Positions 17,594 through 26,309 of a stretch of DNA of 64,000 nt are shown here, piece after piece. Under the pieces are notes generated by a model that was not told where the DNA came from, searched no databases, and saw nothing but the letters and a program-made list of their open reading frames with translations. Position 1 is the first letter of the stretch. The number at the start of each line of letters is the position of its first letter. The DNA comes from Shewanella aquimarina. GTDB taxonomy: Bacteria > Pseudomonadota > Gammaproteobacteria > Enterobacterales > Shewanellaceae. Location: positions 62,001-126,000 of the forward strand of contig NZ_JAKIKY010000004.1 in the NCBI RefSeq assembly GCF_023349185.1. Reading direction: 5' to 3'. Made by a program: the position numbers and the translations under genes.

Positions 17594-18442
17594 TTAAGCG
17601 CGTTCGAAGCTCAGGTTGTCGATCAGGCGGGTGCTGCCCATAAAGGCGGCGGCCAGGATCACCAGCTGTTTATCGTCGTCCTGGACTTCACGCAGATCGG
17701 CGGCATTACGCACCGACAGGTAATCGGGCTTAAACCCAGCCTGGTGCAACTGTTCCTGAGCGTGCTGCACTACATTAGGGATGGCTTGACCCTTGGCGAT
17801 CGCCTCGGCCATCTCATCCAGGGTGCGCTTAAGCTGAGCCGCCTGCTGCTTCTGCGCTTCGCTCAGGTAGCCATTGCGTGAACTCATGGCTAGGCCAGAG
17901 CTCTCACGAATGGTATCGACACCGACGATCTCGATAGGCAGAGACAGATCTTCAACCATGGCCTTGATCACCATCAGCTGCTGGAAGTCCTTCTTGCCGA
18001 ACAGGGCCACGTCTGGCTGCACTATGTTGAACAGCTTGCAGACTATGGTGGCGACGCCGCGAAAGTGCCCAGGGCGACTAGCGCCGCACAGCTCTTCAGA
18101 CAGGCCCGGCACCTCGACAAAGGTCTGCTTATCCATCCCCTTGGGATAGATGATGGCCGGTGTTGGGGTAAACAACAGCTCGGCACCGGCGGCCTCGAGG
18201 GCGGCCTGATCGGCGGCCAGGGTGCGCGGGTAGGCATCCAGATCTTCATTCTGTCCAAACTGCATAGGGTTTACGAAGATGGAGACCACCACGTGATCGG
18301 CGCGTTTAAGCGCCTCGGTGACCAGGGTGATATGCCCCTGGTGCAGATTGCCCATGGTGGGCACGAATGCCACTGTCTCGCCGGCATGTTTCCACTGACG
18401 CACCTGGGTGCGGATCGCGGCGATATCTTGGGTGGTGTACAT
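17594..18442 (-). CDS. panC: Pantoate-beta-alanine ligase
   Basis: PanC condenses pantoate with beta-alanine, using ATP, to make pantothenate for coenzyme A. The 282 residues match the family. The nucleotidyl-transferase HxGH motif is in [31 protein letters not shown] and SSRNGYLS are the other active-site blocks. It lies 16 bp downstream of panB on the same strand and ends in a terminator, so it closes the unit. Confidence 0.97.
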   Translation of the reverse strand: MYTTQDIAAIRTQVRQWKHAGETVAFVPTMGNLHQGHITLVTEALKRADHVVVSIFVNPMQFGQNEDLDAYPRTLAADQAALEAAGAELLFTPTPAIIYPKGMDKQTFVEVPGLSEELCGASRPGHFRGVATIVCKLFNIVQPDVALFGKKDFQQLMVIKAMVEDLSLPIEIVGVDTIRESSGLAMSSRNGYLSEAQKQQAAQLKRTLDEMAEAIAKGQAIPNVVQHAQEQLHQAGFKPDYLSVRNAADLREVQDDDKQLVILAAAFMGSTRLIDNLSFERA

Positions 18443-18458
18443 GTTACAGCAACCTTTC

Positions 18459-19253
18459 TTAGCTAAATGTATGCTCGGCGGCGGGGAAGACGCCAGTGTC
18501 GACCTCTTCGATATAGGCGCGAATGGCGCTGCGGATCTCGCCGGTCTGGGCCAGATAGTTCTTCGAGAAGCGTGGAATGTAGCCGCTGGAGATCCCCAGC
18601 ACGTCGTGCATCACCAGGATCTGACCGTCGGTGTCGGCGCCTGCGCCAATGCCGATAACGGGAATGGTGAGGGCCTCTGTGATGCTCTTTGCCAGCGCGG
18701 CCGGGATACACTCGAGCACCAATAGCTGGGCACCGGCCGCCTCGATCGCCTTGGCTTCATCTATGATGCGCTGGGCGTTGTCGGCGTCACGGCCCTGTAC
18801 CTTGAAGCCGCCGAAGACATGCACAGATTGCGGGGTGAGTCCCAGGTGGGCACACACGGGAATGCCGCGCTCGGTCAGCTTAGTGACGGTTTCCAGCAGC
18901 CAGTGACCGCCTTCGAGTTTCACCATGTTGGCGCCAGCCTGCATCAGGGCGGTGGCATTGGTCATCGCCTGCTCTGGTGTGGCGTAGCTCATGAAGGGCA
19001 TGTCGGCGATCAGCAGTGAACGCTTGATGCCACGACGCACACAACGGGTGTGGTAGGCGATATCTTCGACTGTGACCGGCAGGGTGTCGTCGTGTCCCTG
19101 CAATACCATGCCTAACGAGTCGCCCACCAGGAGGACGTCGATCCCTTCGCTGTCGAAGGCGCCGGCAAAGCTGGCATCATAAGCGGTGAGTGCAGTGAAC
19201 TTCTTACCTTCCTGCTTGAATTTCAGCAGGGTAGAGCTGGTTATCTTAGACAT
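18459..19253 (-). CDS. panB: 3-methyl-2-oxobutanoate hydroxymethyltransferase
   Basis: PanB adds a hydroxymethyl group from 5,10-methylene-THF to ketoisovalerate, the first step of pantoate synthesis. The 264 residues match the family. Signatures are [43 protein letters not shown] and [21 protein letters not shown]. It lies between folK and panC. Pairing with a folate gene is common in gammaproteobacteria. Confidence 0.97.
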   Translation of the reverse strand: MSKITSSTLLKFKQEGKKFTALTAYDASFAGAFDSEGIDVLLVGDSLGMVLQGHDDTLPVTVEDIAYHTRCVRRGIKRSLLIADMPFMSYATPEQAMTNATALMQAGANMVKLEGGHWLLETVTKLTERGIPVCAHLGLTPQSVHVFGGFKVQGRDADNAQRIIDEAKAIEAAGAQLLVLECIPAALAKSITEALTIPVIGIGAGADTDGQILVMHDVLGISSGYIPRFSKNYLAQTGEIRSAIRAYIEEVDTGVFPAAEHTFS

Positions 19254-19332
19254 AATGCTGGTCTTAACTTTGATTTAAAAAAGGGTTCTGCCTGGGCAGT
19301 AGTGTGCTTTATAAGCTAACTGAGGCCTAAGT

Positions 19333-19821
19333 TCAATGATCCGGGCCGAGTTGTTGAACTTGCCTCTTAAGTTCCTCGGTGATCAGTGAGCTGAGTTGGG
19401 TTCCGCAGGGGAGAATGAGCGTTGGCGCCAGATCTGACAGGGGAATTAATACGAAGCTACGGCTCTTCATGCCGTAGTGAGGCACCTTGAGGCGGGGGAC
19501 ATCCAGCTGCCAGTCGCCATAGAGGAGCAGGTCGAGATCTAAGGTTCTGGCCCCCCAGCGTACCTGGCGTATCCGGCCCTGCTGATTTTCGATCGCCTGC
19601 AGCGCATCGAGTAGCGCCAGTGGGGCGAGGGTGGTGGTAAAGCAAGCCACGGCATTGAGGTAGTCGGGCTGGGGCACATCGCCCATGGGGGCACTTTGGT
19701 AATAGGGGGAGACGCTCACCCGTCCGTCGCTTGCCAGGGCCTTCAGTGCCTGGCAGGCCTGATCCAGTTGGGCTTTAGGGGACGCGAGATTGGCCCCCAG
19801 TGCGACATAGACGGTTAGCAT
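19333..19821 (-). CDS. folK: 6-hydroxymethyl-7,8-dihydropterin pyrophosphokinase (HPPK)
   Basis: FolK transfers pyrophosphate from ATP to the pterin in folate synthesis. The 162-residue protein has the opening VYVALGANLASP and the signature RWGARTLDLDLLLYGD. It starts within the stop of pcnB (TAATG arrangement at 19819-19823), so the two are coupled. Confidence 0.95.
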   Translation of the reverse strand: MLTVYVALGANLASPKAQLDQACQALKALASDGRVSVSPYYQSAPMGDVPQPDYLNAVACFTTTLAPLALLDALQAIENQQGRIRQVRWGARTLDLDLLLYGDWQLDVPRLKVPHYGMKSRSFVLIPLSDLAPTLILPCGTQLSSLITEELKRQVQQLGPDH

Positions 19822-21203
19822 TATTCGGCTTTCGGTGTCTTCTTCGGGCTGCGACGACGGCGGTTGTTGCGGTTGCGGCTACCCTTGTTGGTGCTGCGGG
19901 CGATGACGCTGCGCTGCTCTTCGCTGCCTTCGACGAAGCTCTTCCACCAGGCGGCCGTCTTGGCCAGGTTGCCGCCCTCGGCTTCCGCCCTCAGCAATAG
20001 CAGATCATAGGCGGCGCGGAACTTAGGATGCTCGATAAACTTGAAGGCACGTGTGCCCTGGTTTCGCTCGAATCTCAGTTGCAGCTGCCAGATATCCTTG
20101 GCCGGGGTGCTGAAGCGACGGGGAATGCTGATGGTGCGGCACTGCTGCTCCATCACATCGCCCATGGCGGCGTAGAAAGCGTCGTATTGGCTCAGTCCAC
20201 TCTCCAGGGCGATATCGTCGGCCCGTTGACTGAGGGGGTACCAGAGCATGGCGGCGTAGAAGAAGGCCGGCGTGACCGACTTATCTTGCTGCACCCGCTC
20301 GTCAGTGTTGCGCATGATCGCCTTGATCATCTTGTGACTAGGCCCCTTGGGATCTTCCTCTAGCAGGTTATCCACCAGGGGAAAGAGGGGGGCAAACAGG
20401 CCAAAGTCGCGCATCATGACGTAGTTGTTCTGTGCCTGACCGGCGAAAAAGAGTTTGAGTACCTCTTCATACATGCGGGCGGCGGGAATATCTTTCAGCA
20501 GGGGTGCCAGCTCGGGGATCGGCTCGGCCGCGGCCTTGTCTATGTTCATCCCCAGCTTAGTGGCGAAACGTACGGCGCGCAGCATACGCACGGGATCTTC
20601 GCGGTAGCGTTTCTGTGGGTCACCGATGAGGCGCAGGGTGCGAGACTCGAGATCTTGCAGGCCGCCGCCATAGCTGTGGATGGAGAAGTCGCTGATATCG
20701 TAATAGAGGGCGTTAACCGTGAAGTCGCGGCGCTCGGCGTCTTCATCTATGGTGCCGTAGACGTTGTCGCGCAGCAGGCGACCCTCGGCGTTGATCTTAG
20801 AGATCTTTTCGCCGCTATCTACATGATGGCCCCTCAGGGTCGCGACCTCGATGACGTCGCGGCCGAAGACGATATGGGCCAGACGGAATCTGCGTCCCAC
20901 CAGGCGGCAGTTACGAAATAGCTTCTTAATCTCTTCCGGCGTGGCGTTGGTGACCACGTCGAAATCCTTGGGCTCTAGACCGAGGAGGATGTCGCGCACG
21001 CCGCCGCCCACCAAATAGGCCTTAAAGCCAGATTTGTGTAGACGATAGAGTACCTTAATAGCGTTTTCGCTAATGTGCTTGCGAGAGATTGCATGATGTT
21101 TACGTGCAACTATCTCCAGGCTTAGTCCCTCTGGTGTGGATTCTGTGGTGTTTTGATTGTCTTCAAAAAGCTGCTTACAGAATTGACTAATACGGCGAAA
21201 AAT
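19821..21203 (-). CDS. pcnB: Poly(A) polymerase I, probable ATT start codon
   Basis: PcnB adds poly(A) tails to RNA 3' ends and so promotes decay. The nucleotidyltransferase core is YLVGGGVRDILLG with DFDV. The RNA-binding middle and a basic C-terminal tail (RNRNNRRRRSPKKTPK) are present. The track-length frame opens at a TTG (21263), but the conserved N-terminus starts at ATT-TTT-CGC (Ile/Met-Phe-Arg), matching E. coli PcnB. There the start is the rare AUU codon. GAGGTG lies at 21208-21213, four bases before this ATT. I therefore place the start at 21203 (460 aa). It precedes folK, coupled by overlap. Confidence 0.9.
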   Translation of the reverse strand: MFRRISQFCKQLFEDNQNTTESTPEGLSLEIVARKHHAISRKHISENAIKVLYRLHKSGFKAYLVGGGVRDILLGLEPKDFDVVTNATPEEIKKLFRNCRLVGRRFRLAHIVFGRDVIEVATLRGHHVDSGEKISKINAEGRLLRDNVYGTIDEDAERRDFTVNALYYDISDFSIHSYGGGLQDLESRTLRLIGDPQKRYREDPVRMLRAVRFATKLGMNIDKAAAEPIPELAPLLKDIPAARMYEEVLKLFFAGQAQNNYVMMRDFGLFAPLFPLVDNLLEEDPKGPSHKMIKAIMRNTDERVQQDKSVTPAFFYAAMLWYPLSQRADDIALESGLSQYDAFYAAMGDVMEQQCRTISIPRRFSTPAKDIWQLQLRFERNQGTRAFKFIEHPKFRAAYDLLLLRAEAEGGNLAKTAAWWKSFVEGSEEQRSVIARSTNKGSRNRNNRRRRSPKKTPKAE

Positions 21204-21344
21204 AGGACACCTCGAACTTGGATCTTGAGTCAGGGTTAAAATTAGGCCGCTATCATAACTCAATTATGGGTTAAAGAGTATACCCGGACTTAGCCAGTCA
21301 AATCGGGTTTCGTGACGGCGGTTTGGTTTATGGCCTTAGCGGAC

Positions 21345-22286
21345 TTAAGCGCCTGGCGGAAGTATGATCTCCTGCTGGCGCGGGATTCGGCTCAGGTCAA
21401 ACTGGCTGACGGCCTGGGCCAGCATGATCTCGACCCTGTCGGGCTCGCAGGGGGGCTGCCCGAGGAAGGCGAGCGCCGCATTGATGCTGGCCTGTGGCGC
21501 CTTAAGGTCGATGGCCGGGGCGTGATTCTGCTTCGAGAGTTTCATCCCGGGCTGGGCGCAGGCCAGCGGCAGGTGCAGCCACTTAGGCGTGTGTTCGCCA
21601 AAGAGGCAAAACAGGGTCGCCTGTCGGGCGCTGGAGGTGAGCAGGTCGGCGCCGCGCACCACCTCGGTAATGCCCTGAAAGGCATCGTCCATCACCACCG
21701 CCAGCTGGTAGGCGTAGAGGCCGTCGCGGCGCTTGATGATGAAGTCCTCTGCGGCAAACGCAGGTTCTACCTCTATTGCACCCAGTAGCTCATCGTTAAA
21801 GCAGTCGATGGCCAGAGTATTGCGAATACGTATGGCCCCCGAGTCGTGTTTCGGCGTGCGCTTCGCGCAGCGGCCATCATAGGTGCCGCCCATCGCCTGG
21901 ATCTGCTTGCGAGTGCATTGACAGTAGTAGGCCATGTCCTCTGCCAGCAGACTGTTAAGCCGTGCCTGATAGTCATCCAGGCGGCTGCTTTGATAGAGCA
22001 CTGCGCCGTCCCAATGCAGGCCGTAGGCCTCCAGAGTCTTGAGGATGAGGTCGCTGGCACCGGCTACCTCTCTGGGCGGGTCGATATCTTCGATACGCAC
22101 CAGCCACTGACCCTGCTCGGCACGGGCTCGCAGATAGCTGCCCAGTGCGGCGATAAGGGAGCCAAAGTGCAGCGGCCCAGAGGGCGAGGGGGCGAAGCGG
22201 CCGATATAGGCCTTGTCGTCTAGCTTAGGGTGATTGGGGAAGAGGGTTGGGTCTGCTTGGGGGCTCACGGCAAAACCTTTGTTCAC
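21345..22286 (-). CDS. gluQ: Glutamyl-Q tRNA(Asp) synthetase
   Basis: GluQ is a truncated glutamyl-tRNA synthetase that glutamylates queuosine at position 34 of tRNA(Asp). It has the GluRS-like YIGRFAPSPSGPLHFGSL, a Cys zinc site (YYCQCTRKQ, YDGRC), the insertion FIIKRRDGLYAYQLAVVMDD and the KMSKS-like KLSKQNH. The tRNA anticodon-binding domain of true GluRS is absent, as expected. The frame extends back to a TTG at 22322, but that would overlap the dksA terminator, so the GTG at 22286 is preferred; the start is uncertain. It follows dksA, a widely conserved pair. Confidence 0.93.
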   Translation of the reverse strand: MNKGFAVSPQADPTLFPNHPKLDDKAYIGRFAPSPSGPLHFGSLIAALGSYLRARAEQGQWLVRIEDIDPPREVAGASDLILKTLEAYGLHWDGAVLYQSSRLDDYQARLNSLLAEDMAYYCQCTRKQIQAMGGTYDGRCAKRTPKHDSGAIRIRNTLAIDCFNDELLGAIEVEPAFAAEDFIIKRRDGLYAYQLAVVMDDAFQGITEVVRGADLLTSSARQATLFCLFGEHTPKWLHLPLACAQPGMKLSKQNHAPAIDLKAPQASINAALAFLGQPPCEPDRVEIMLAQAVSQFDLSRIPRQQEIILPPGA

Positions 22287-22320
22287 ACTTTCTATGTCGC
22301 TGATTGGGGCGACTGGATAC

Positions 22321-22345
22321 AAAAAAGCGGGGCTAAGCCCCGCTT
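22321..22345 (-). terminator. Intrinsic terminator after dksA
   Basis: On the minus strand AAGCGGGGCTT pairs with AAGCCCCGCTT almost without loop residues and runs into TTTTTT. It separates dksA from gluQ, which may be expressed by read-through. Confidence 0.85.
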
Positions 22346-22354
22346 CTCGCCAGA

Positions 22355-22798
22355 TTAACCGGCCATCTGTTTCTCTTTGATCTCGGCGAGCGTCTTACAG
22401 TCGATACAAAGGTCGGCCGTCGGACGGGCTTCGAGACGGCGGATACCGATTTCGATACCGCATGAATCACAGAAACCGAAATCGTCGTCTTCGATCTTCT
22501 GCAATGTCTTTTCAATCTTCTTGATTAGCTTACGCTCTCTGTCACGGGCGCGTAGTTCAAGACTGAACTCCTCTTCCTGAGCCGCACGGTCGACAGGGTC
22601 TGGGAAGTTAGCCGCTTCATCTTGCATATGATTCAGGGTGCGATCCACTTCTTCACGGAGCTGACTACGCCAAGCATCGAGAATCTTTTTGAAGTGACCC
22701 AGTTGAGCGGTATTCATATATTCCTCACCCGGTTTTTCCTGGTAAGGATCTACACCTGCGATAGCGAGCACGCCAAGTTTTTTAGTGCCTTCAGGCAT
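22355..22798 (-). CDS. dksA: RNA polymerase-binding transcription factor DksA
   Basis: DksA works with ppGpp in the RNA polymerase secondary channel to control stable RNA and amino-acid promoters. Coiled-coil tip residues are in [20 protein letters not shown]. The zinc finger is CDSCGIEI...CIDCK. The start is set at the ATG at 22798 ([15 protein letters not shown]; 147 aa). An AGGAG ribosome site lies seven bases before it. The upstream in-frame ATG at 22819 would place that ribosome site inside the gene. Confidence 0.97.
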   Translation of the reverse strand: MPEGTKKLGVLAIAGVDPYQEKPGEEYMNTAQLGHFKKILDAWRSQLREEVDRTLNHMQDEAANFPDPVDRAAQEEEFSLELRARDRERKLIKKIEKTLQKIEDDDFGFCDSCGIEIGIRRLEARPTADLCIDCKTLAEIKEKQMAG

Positions 22799-22957
22799 AA
22801 CGCATCTCCTGTTAATCATTTGCGTTGTAGGGCGTCTTTTATTAAAGGCCGATATCTATATCAGAATCTGATATACCACGCAAATTTTTTAAGCTGCCAT
22901 GAGTTTATCTTTTGACTATGTCCTCTATTACGTATTAATTCAACTTTTACCGTCTAT

Positions 22958-23662
22958 TTACAACTTGACAGGGCAGGATTTAATCAGCTTGGCGGCGCTG
23001 GGCGAGAGTTCGCACCTGTAGGCGAGAATTTCCACCCCGGCCTGGTGTGCCTGAGTCAGCAGTTCGGCGTACTCTGGGTCGATATGGCGGGCCGCAGCCA
23101 CTGTGGTTATCCCAGTATGTTGCACCACAAATAAAAGCACCGCCCTGTGACCCTGCTTGACCATCTCCATCAGTTCGCGCAGGTGTTTCTGGCCTCGGGT
23201 GGTCACCGCATCGGGGAAGTATCCCTGGCCCTGCTCTAATAAGGTACAACTTTTGACTTCTATATAGCAGGCGGGTTTATCCTCGCTCTCGAGCAGCAGA
23301 TCGATACGGCTGTTCTCGCTGCCATATTTGACCTCGCGGCGCAGGCTGTCGTAGCCGGTCAGTTCGCTTATTACCCCGGCCTCAATCGCCTCGGCCGCCA
23401 GGGCGTTGGCCCTTCCCGTGTTGATCCCTATGATGTGGCCCTCATCGGAGGCCGCCTGTTCCCAGGTGTGGGCATATTTACGCTTGGGATTATCTGAGGT
23501 CGAGAACCAGACGGGCTCACCGGGAAACAGGCAGTTGCGCATCGAGCCCGTGTTGGGGCAGTGGATGGTGATCTCCGAACCGTCGCTGAGCTGTACGTCG
23601 GCGAGGAAGCGCTTATAGCGTCTGAGTAACTTTCCTTGTTCAAATGCGGGGGTAAAAATCAT
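22958..23662 (-). CDS. sfsA: SfsA family DNA-binding protein
   Basis: A 234-residue member of the SfsA family, named from E. coli for stimulating maltose fermentation genes. The structural fold is nuclease-like with an OB part, and the true role is poorly known. Family blocks seen are [52 protein letters not shown] and [15 protein letters not shown]. It sits upstream of dksA on the same strand, as in many relatives. Confidence 0.95.
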   Translation of the reverse strand: MIFTPAFEQGKLLRRYKRFLADVQLSDGSEITIHCPNTGSMRNCLFPGEPVWFSTSDNPKRKYAHTWEQAASDEGHIIGINTGRANALAAEAIEAGVISELTGYDSLRREVKYGSENSRIDLLLESEDKPACYIEVKSCTLLEQGQGYFPDAVTTRGQKHLRELMEMVKQGHRAVLLFVVQHTGITTVAAARHIDPEYAELLTQAHQAGVEILAYRCELSPSAAKLIKSCPVKL

Positions 23663-24224
23663 CTTTTTGACCTTGTTGTTCTGCTTATATGTCTTTGGCT
23701 GAGTTAGGGACTGAGCTTAGGGCTGAACTTGGAGCTGTCTTGGGCCTGTTTGGGGCCCTAGTGTCTGAGACACCCTAATGAGATACGCCGATACTTAGCG
23801 CACGGATTCTACCTTATTAGGCGGCGGGCTGTCGCGGCGCCCTTTTAGGGTTAAGTGTGAGTCGGTTAGATAATGCAGGGCGATTGGCGTTATACTTGGC
23901 TGCATTATTAGGCGGGCCCACTAGGGCCTGTTGATCTTTTCCGTTTGTTTTTGCAGCTGTTTGAAGGTGATTTATACAAGGCAGAGCCCGTGTCGTGTAG
24001 TCTTCTACACAAACTGGCGATAACGCTGTAGAAATAGCCTACAAACGCTGCCCAACGGGTTCATCAAAACGCGTGCTGCACTTTGTTGTTCGCCATTCAC
24101 ATAGAGTAACTATGCTTCATGGCTCTCGCCTCGTGCAAAACGCGTTTAGATTGAACAAAAATTAAACTCGAAAAATCAACAGGCCCTAGGGCCTAGCCAC
24201 TCTCTGTACTGACAAGGAACAATT
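23663..24224. other. Intergenic region between sfsA and pepB
   Basis: It contains the MITE-like element at 23923-24187. Outside it, short G+C-rich dyads (for example GTGTCTGAGACAC at 23761-23773) are seen, with no gene. Promoters for sfsA (minus) and pepB (plus) must lie here; the pepB promoter may be within or beyond the element. Confidence 0.5.
23923..24187. mobile_element. MITE-like non-autonomous element, copy 1
   Basis: About 265 bp bounded by AGGGCCTGTTGAT and the inverted ATCAACAGGCCCT. A second copy lies at 52971-53236. Shared internal blocks include TTTATACAAGGCAGAG and GCGATAACGC. The trinucleotide CTA on both sides could be a target duplication. There is no open reading frame of note, so a transposase would have to act in trans. 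It ends 37 bp before the pepB start and may carry or alter its promoter. Confidence 0.85.
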
Positions 24225-25502
24225 ATGAGTGACGTGATGAAGATTTATCTGACCGAGGACGCCCCAGCGGCCCATTGGGGCAGCGCAGATGTGACCTTTA
24301 CGACGGGCCAAGCCAATATCCATCTGCAGGCGGGGGATCAGCTACGCCAGGTGCAGCAGGCGGCACGTAAGCTGCGCGGTCAGGGGATCAACGAGGTGGC
24401 GCTCGAGGGCGAGCTGTGGGATCTTCACACTCAGTGGGCCTTCGCCCAGGGCTTTGCTACCGCCAAGCAGATCGGCAAGATTGCCTGGACCGGCGACGAT
24501 GCCGTCAAGAAGGTGCTGGACGACAGACGCGATAGCGCGGCCTTCGCCCGACAGTTGATCAACGAGACTCCTGAAAACCTGGCCCCAATGACCCTGGCTA
24601 ACCAGGCGGCCCAGTGGCTGACCAAAGTAGGCGGCGACAAGGTGAGCTACCGCATCATAGAAGGGGAAGCCCTGCTGGAAGAGAAGTGGATCGGCATTCA
24701 CTCTGTCGGTCGTGGCAGCGAGCGTCCACCTGCGCTGCTGGAACTGGACTATAACCCGCTGGGCGAAGACGCTCCTGTGTCGGCGGCCCTGGTGGGTAAG
24801 GGGATCACCTTCGACTCGGGCGGTTACAGCATCAAGGCATCCGAAGGCATGCTGGGAATGAAGTGCGACATGGGCGGCGCGGCGACAGTGACTGCGGCCT
24901 TGGGGCTGGCGATCAAGTCTGGCCTGAACAAGCGCATCAAGCTGTTCCTCTGCTGCGCCGAGAACCTGATCAGCGGCCGAGCCTATAAGCTGGGGGATAT
25001 CCTCACCTATAAGAATGGTGTCTCGGTCGAGGTGGTTAATACCGATGCCGAGGGGCGTCTGGTGCTGGCCGATGGTCTGCAGGCCGCCTGTGAAACCGGT
25101 GCGCCTCTAGTGATCGACGCCGCGACCCTGACCGGTGCCGCCGTGATGGCGGTAGGTACCTCCTACAACGCCATCTTCTCGCCGAGCCGTGAGCTGATCA
25201 GCCGCACGCAGGAGAAGGCATCCGCCGTGGCCGAGCAGGTGTGGCCGCTGCCACTTGAGCCTTGGCACAAAGAGATGTGCCCATCTGCCTATGCCGATAC
25301 CGCCAACAGCCGTCCTGTTAAAGGCGGCGGCGCGGGCGGCGCCTCAAATGCCGCCGGTTTCCTCTGGCGTTTCGTGTCAGACGACACCCAGTGGTTGCAT
25401 ATGGATCTCGCCTCGGCCTTCGCCGATACGGCTAACGGCCTGTGGGCCGCTGGGGCAACCGCACATGGCGTGTTGACCATCGCCGAGCTGCTGCAGGACT
25501 AA
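24225..25502 (+). CDS. pepB: M17 leucyl aminopeptidase PepB
   Basis: A cytosolic di-metal aminopeptidase that trims peptides from the N-terminus. Metal and catalytic residues are in LVGKGITFDSGGYSIK, MKCDMGGAATV and the M17 signature NTDAEGRL. At 425 residues it matches PepB rather than the ~500-residue PepA. The ATG at 24225 follows AAGGAAC. It is followed by a strong bidirectional terminator. Confidence 0.93.
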   Translation: MSDVMKIYLTEDAPAAHWGSADVTFTTGQANIHLQAGDQLRQVQQAARKLRGQGINEVALEGELWDLHTQWAFAQGFATAKQIGKIAWTGDDAVKKVLDDRRDSAAFARQLINETPENLAPMTLANQAAQWLTKVGGDKVSYRIIEGEALLEEKWIGIHSVGRGSERPPALLELDYNPLGEDAPVSAALVGKGITFDSGGYSIKASEGMLGMKCDMGGAATVTAALGLAIKSGLNKRIKLFLCCAENLISGRAYKLGDILTYKNGVSVEVVNTDAEGRLVLADGLQAACETGAPLVIDAATLTGAAVMAVGTSYNAIFSPSRELISRTQEKASAVAEQVWPLPLEPWHKEMCPSAYADTANSRPVKGGGAGGASNAAGFLWRFVSDDTQWLHMDLASAFADTANGLWAAGATAHGVLTIAELLQD

Positions 25503-25517
25503 GTTGTAGTGAAAGAG

Positions 25518-25543
25518 AAAAACGCGCCATTTGGCGCGTTTTT
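25518..25543. terminator. Bidirectional terminator between pepB and thpR
   Basis: AAAAACGCGCC pairs with GGCGCGTTTTT around ATTT. It lies between the convergent genes, within a few bases of the thpR stop. Confidence 0.9.
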
Positions 25544-26074
25544 TTATGCTTTTGGGGCAGTGAGCGGCCAGGAGGCCAATACCTTATACTGCACGCCCTG
25601 CTCGCTACTCTGAGAGTGATATAGATGCAGGGCATGGCCGCAGAGAGTGAGGGAAGGCGCCTTGAACTCGGGTAGCACCTTGGCCTTACGCATCAGGGTG
25701 ATATGGGGCGTGAAGCTGTGCTCGCTGGTGTGTAACCCGAGCTGCTGGGCCAGCCCTTGGCATAGATCGAACAGGCTGATGAGCCGGGGATCCCGCGCCA
25801 CCCCCTTGAGACAGATAATCTTAGGCTTAAGCCAATAGTCCAGGGTGTTGAGGGTCACCTCGAATGCCGGCAGACGGCGTTGATGGGCGAGCCTGTCTAG
25901 GGTGTCGCATAGCGCCTCTTGCTGGTCATCGCTGCACTGGCCGAGGAAGGCCAGGGTCATGTGCAGATTGTCTCTGGGGACTAGGCGTCCCTGCTTGTCT
26001 AAGCTCGCCTGTAGCCGGGTCAGCTGCGCCAGATGTGCGGCATTGGGCGCGATGGCGAGAAAGAGTCGTTTCAT
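25544..26074 (-). CDS. thpR: RNA 2',3'-cyclic phosphodiesterase (2H family)
   Basis: A 176-residue 2H phosphoesterase, the same length as E. coli ThpR (LigT). The two HxT motifs are HMTLAFLG (near residue 41) and HITLMR (near residue 128). The N-terminus KRLFLAIAPNAAHLAQL is typical. It hydrolyses 2',3'-cyclic phosphate ends of RNA in vitro; the cellular role is unclear. Convergent with pepB. Confidence 0.93.
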   Translation of the reverse strand: MKRLFLAIAPNAAHLAQLTRLQASLDKQGRLVPRDNLHMTLAFLGQCSDDQQEALCDTLDRLAHQRRLPAFEVTLNTLDYWLKPKIICLKGVARDPRLISLFDLCQGLAQQLGLHTSEHSFTPHITLMRKAKVLPEFKAPSLTLCGHALHLYHSQSSEQGVQYKVLASWPLTAPKA

Positions 26075-26309
26075 TGGGGGTCCCCTGGTTGCCGATAAAG
26101 GTTAAAGTGTGTTACAAAAATGCTACGAGTCGAGCTTTCTACTGGCTTGATTTTTAAGCGACTTATTTGTTGGTGTCGCTGTAAAAGCGAAATATAACCT
26201 ATAGTCACTCACAGCTAGCCGTTACAACTTTAATCATAAGGTAATCCTATGATTTCTGACTATAATCAGTGTTTGTATCAGGTTAGCCAATCTAAGGACT
26301 AGATAGTAT

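Noticed and set aside
22799..22819. Upstream ATG of dksA
   Set aside because: It would place the AGGAG ribosome site within the coding region. The conserved N-terminus begins at 22798.
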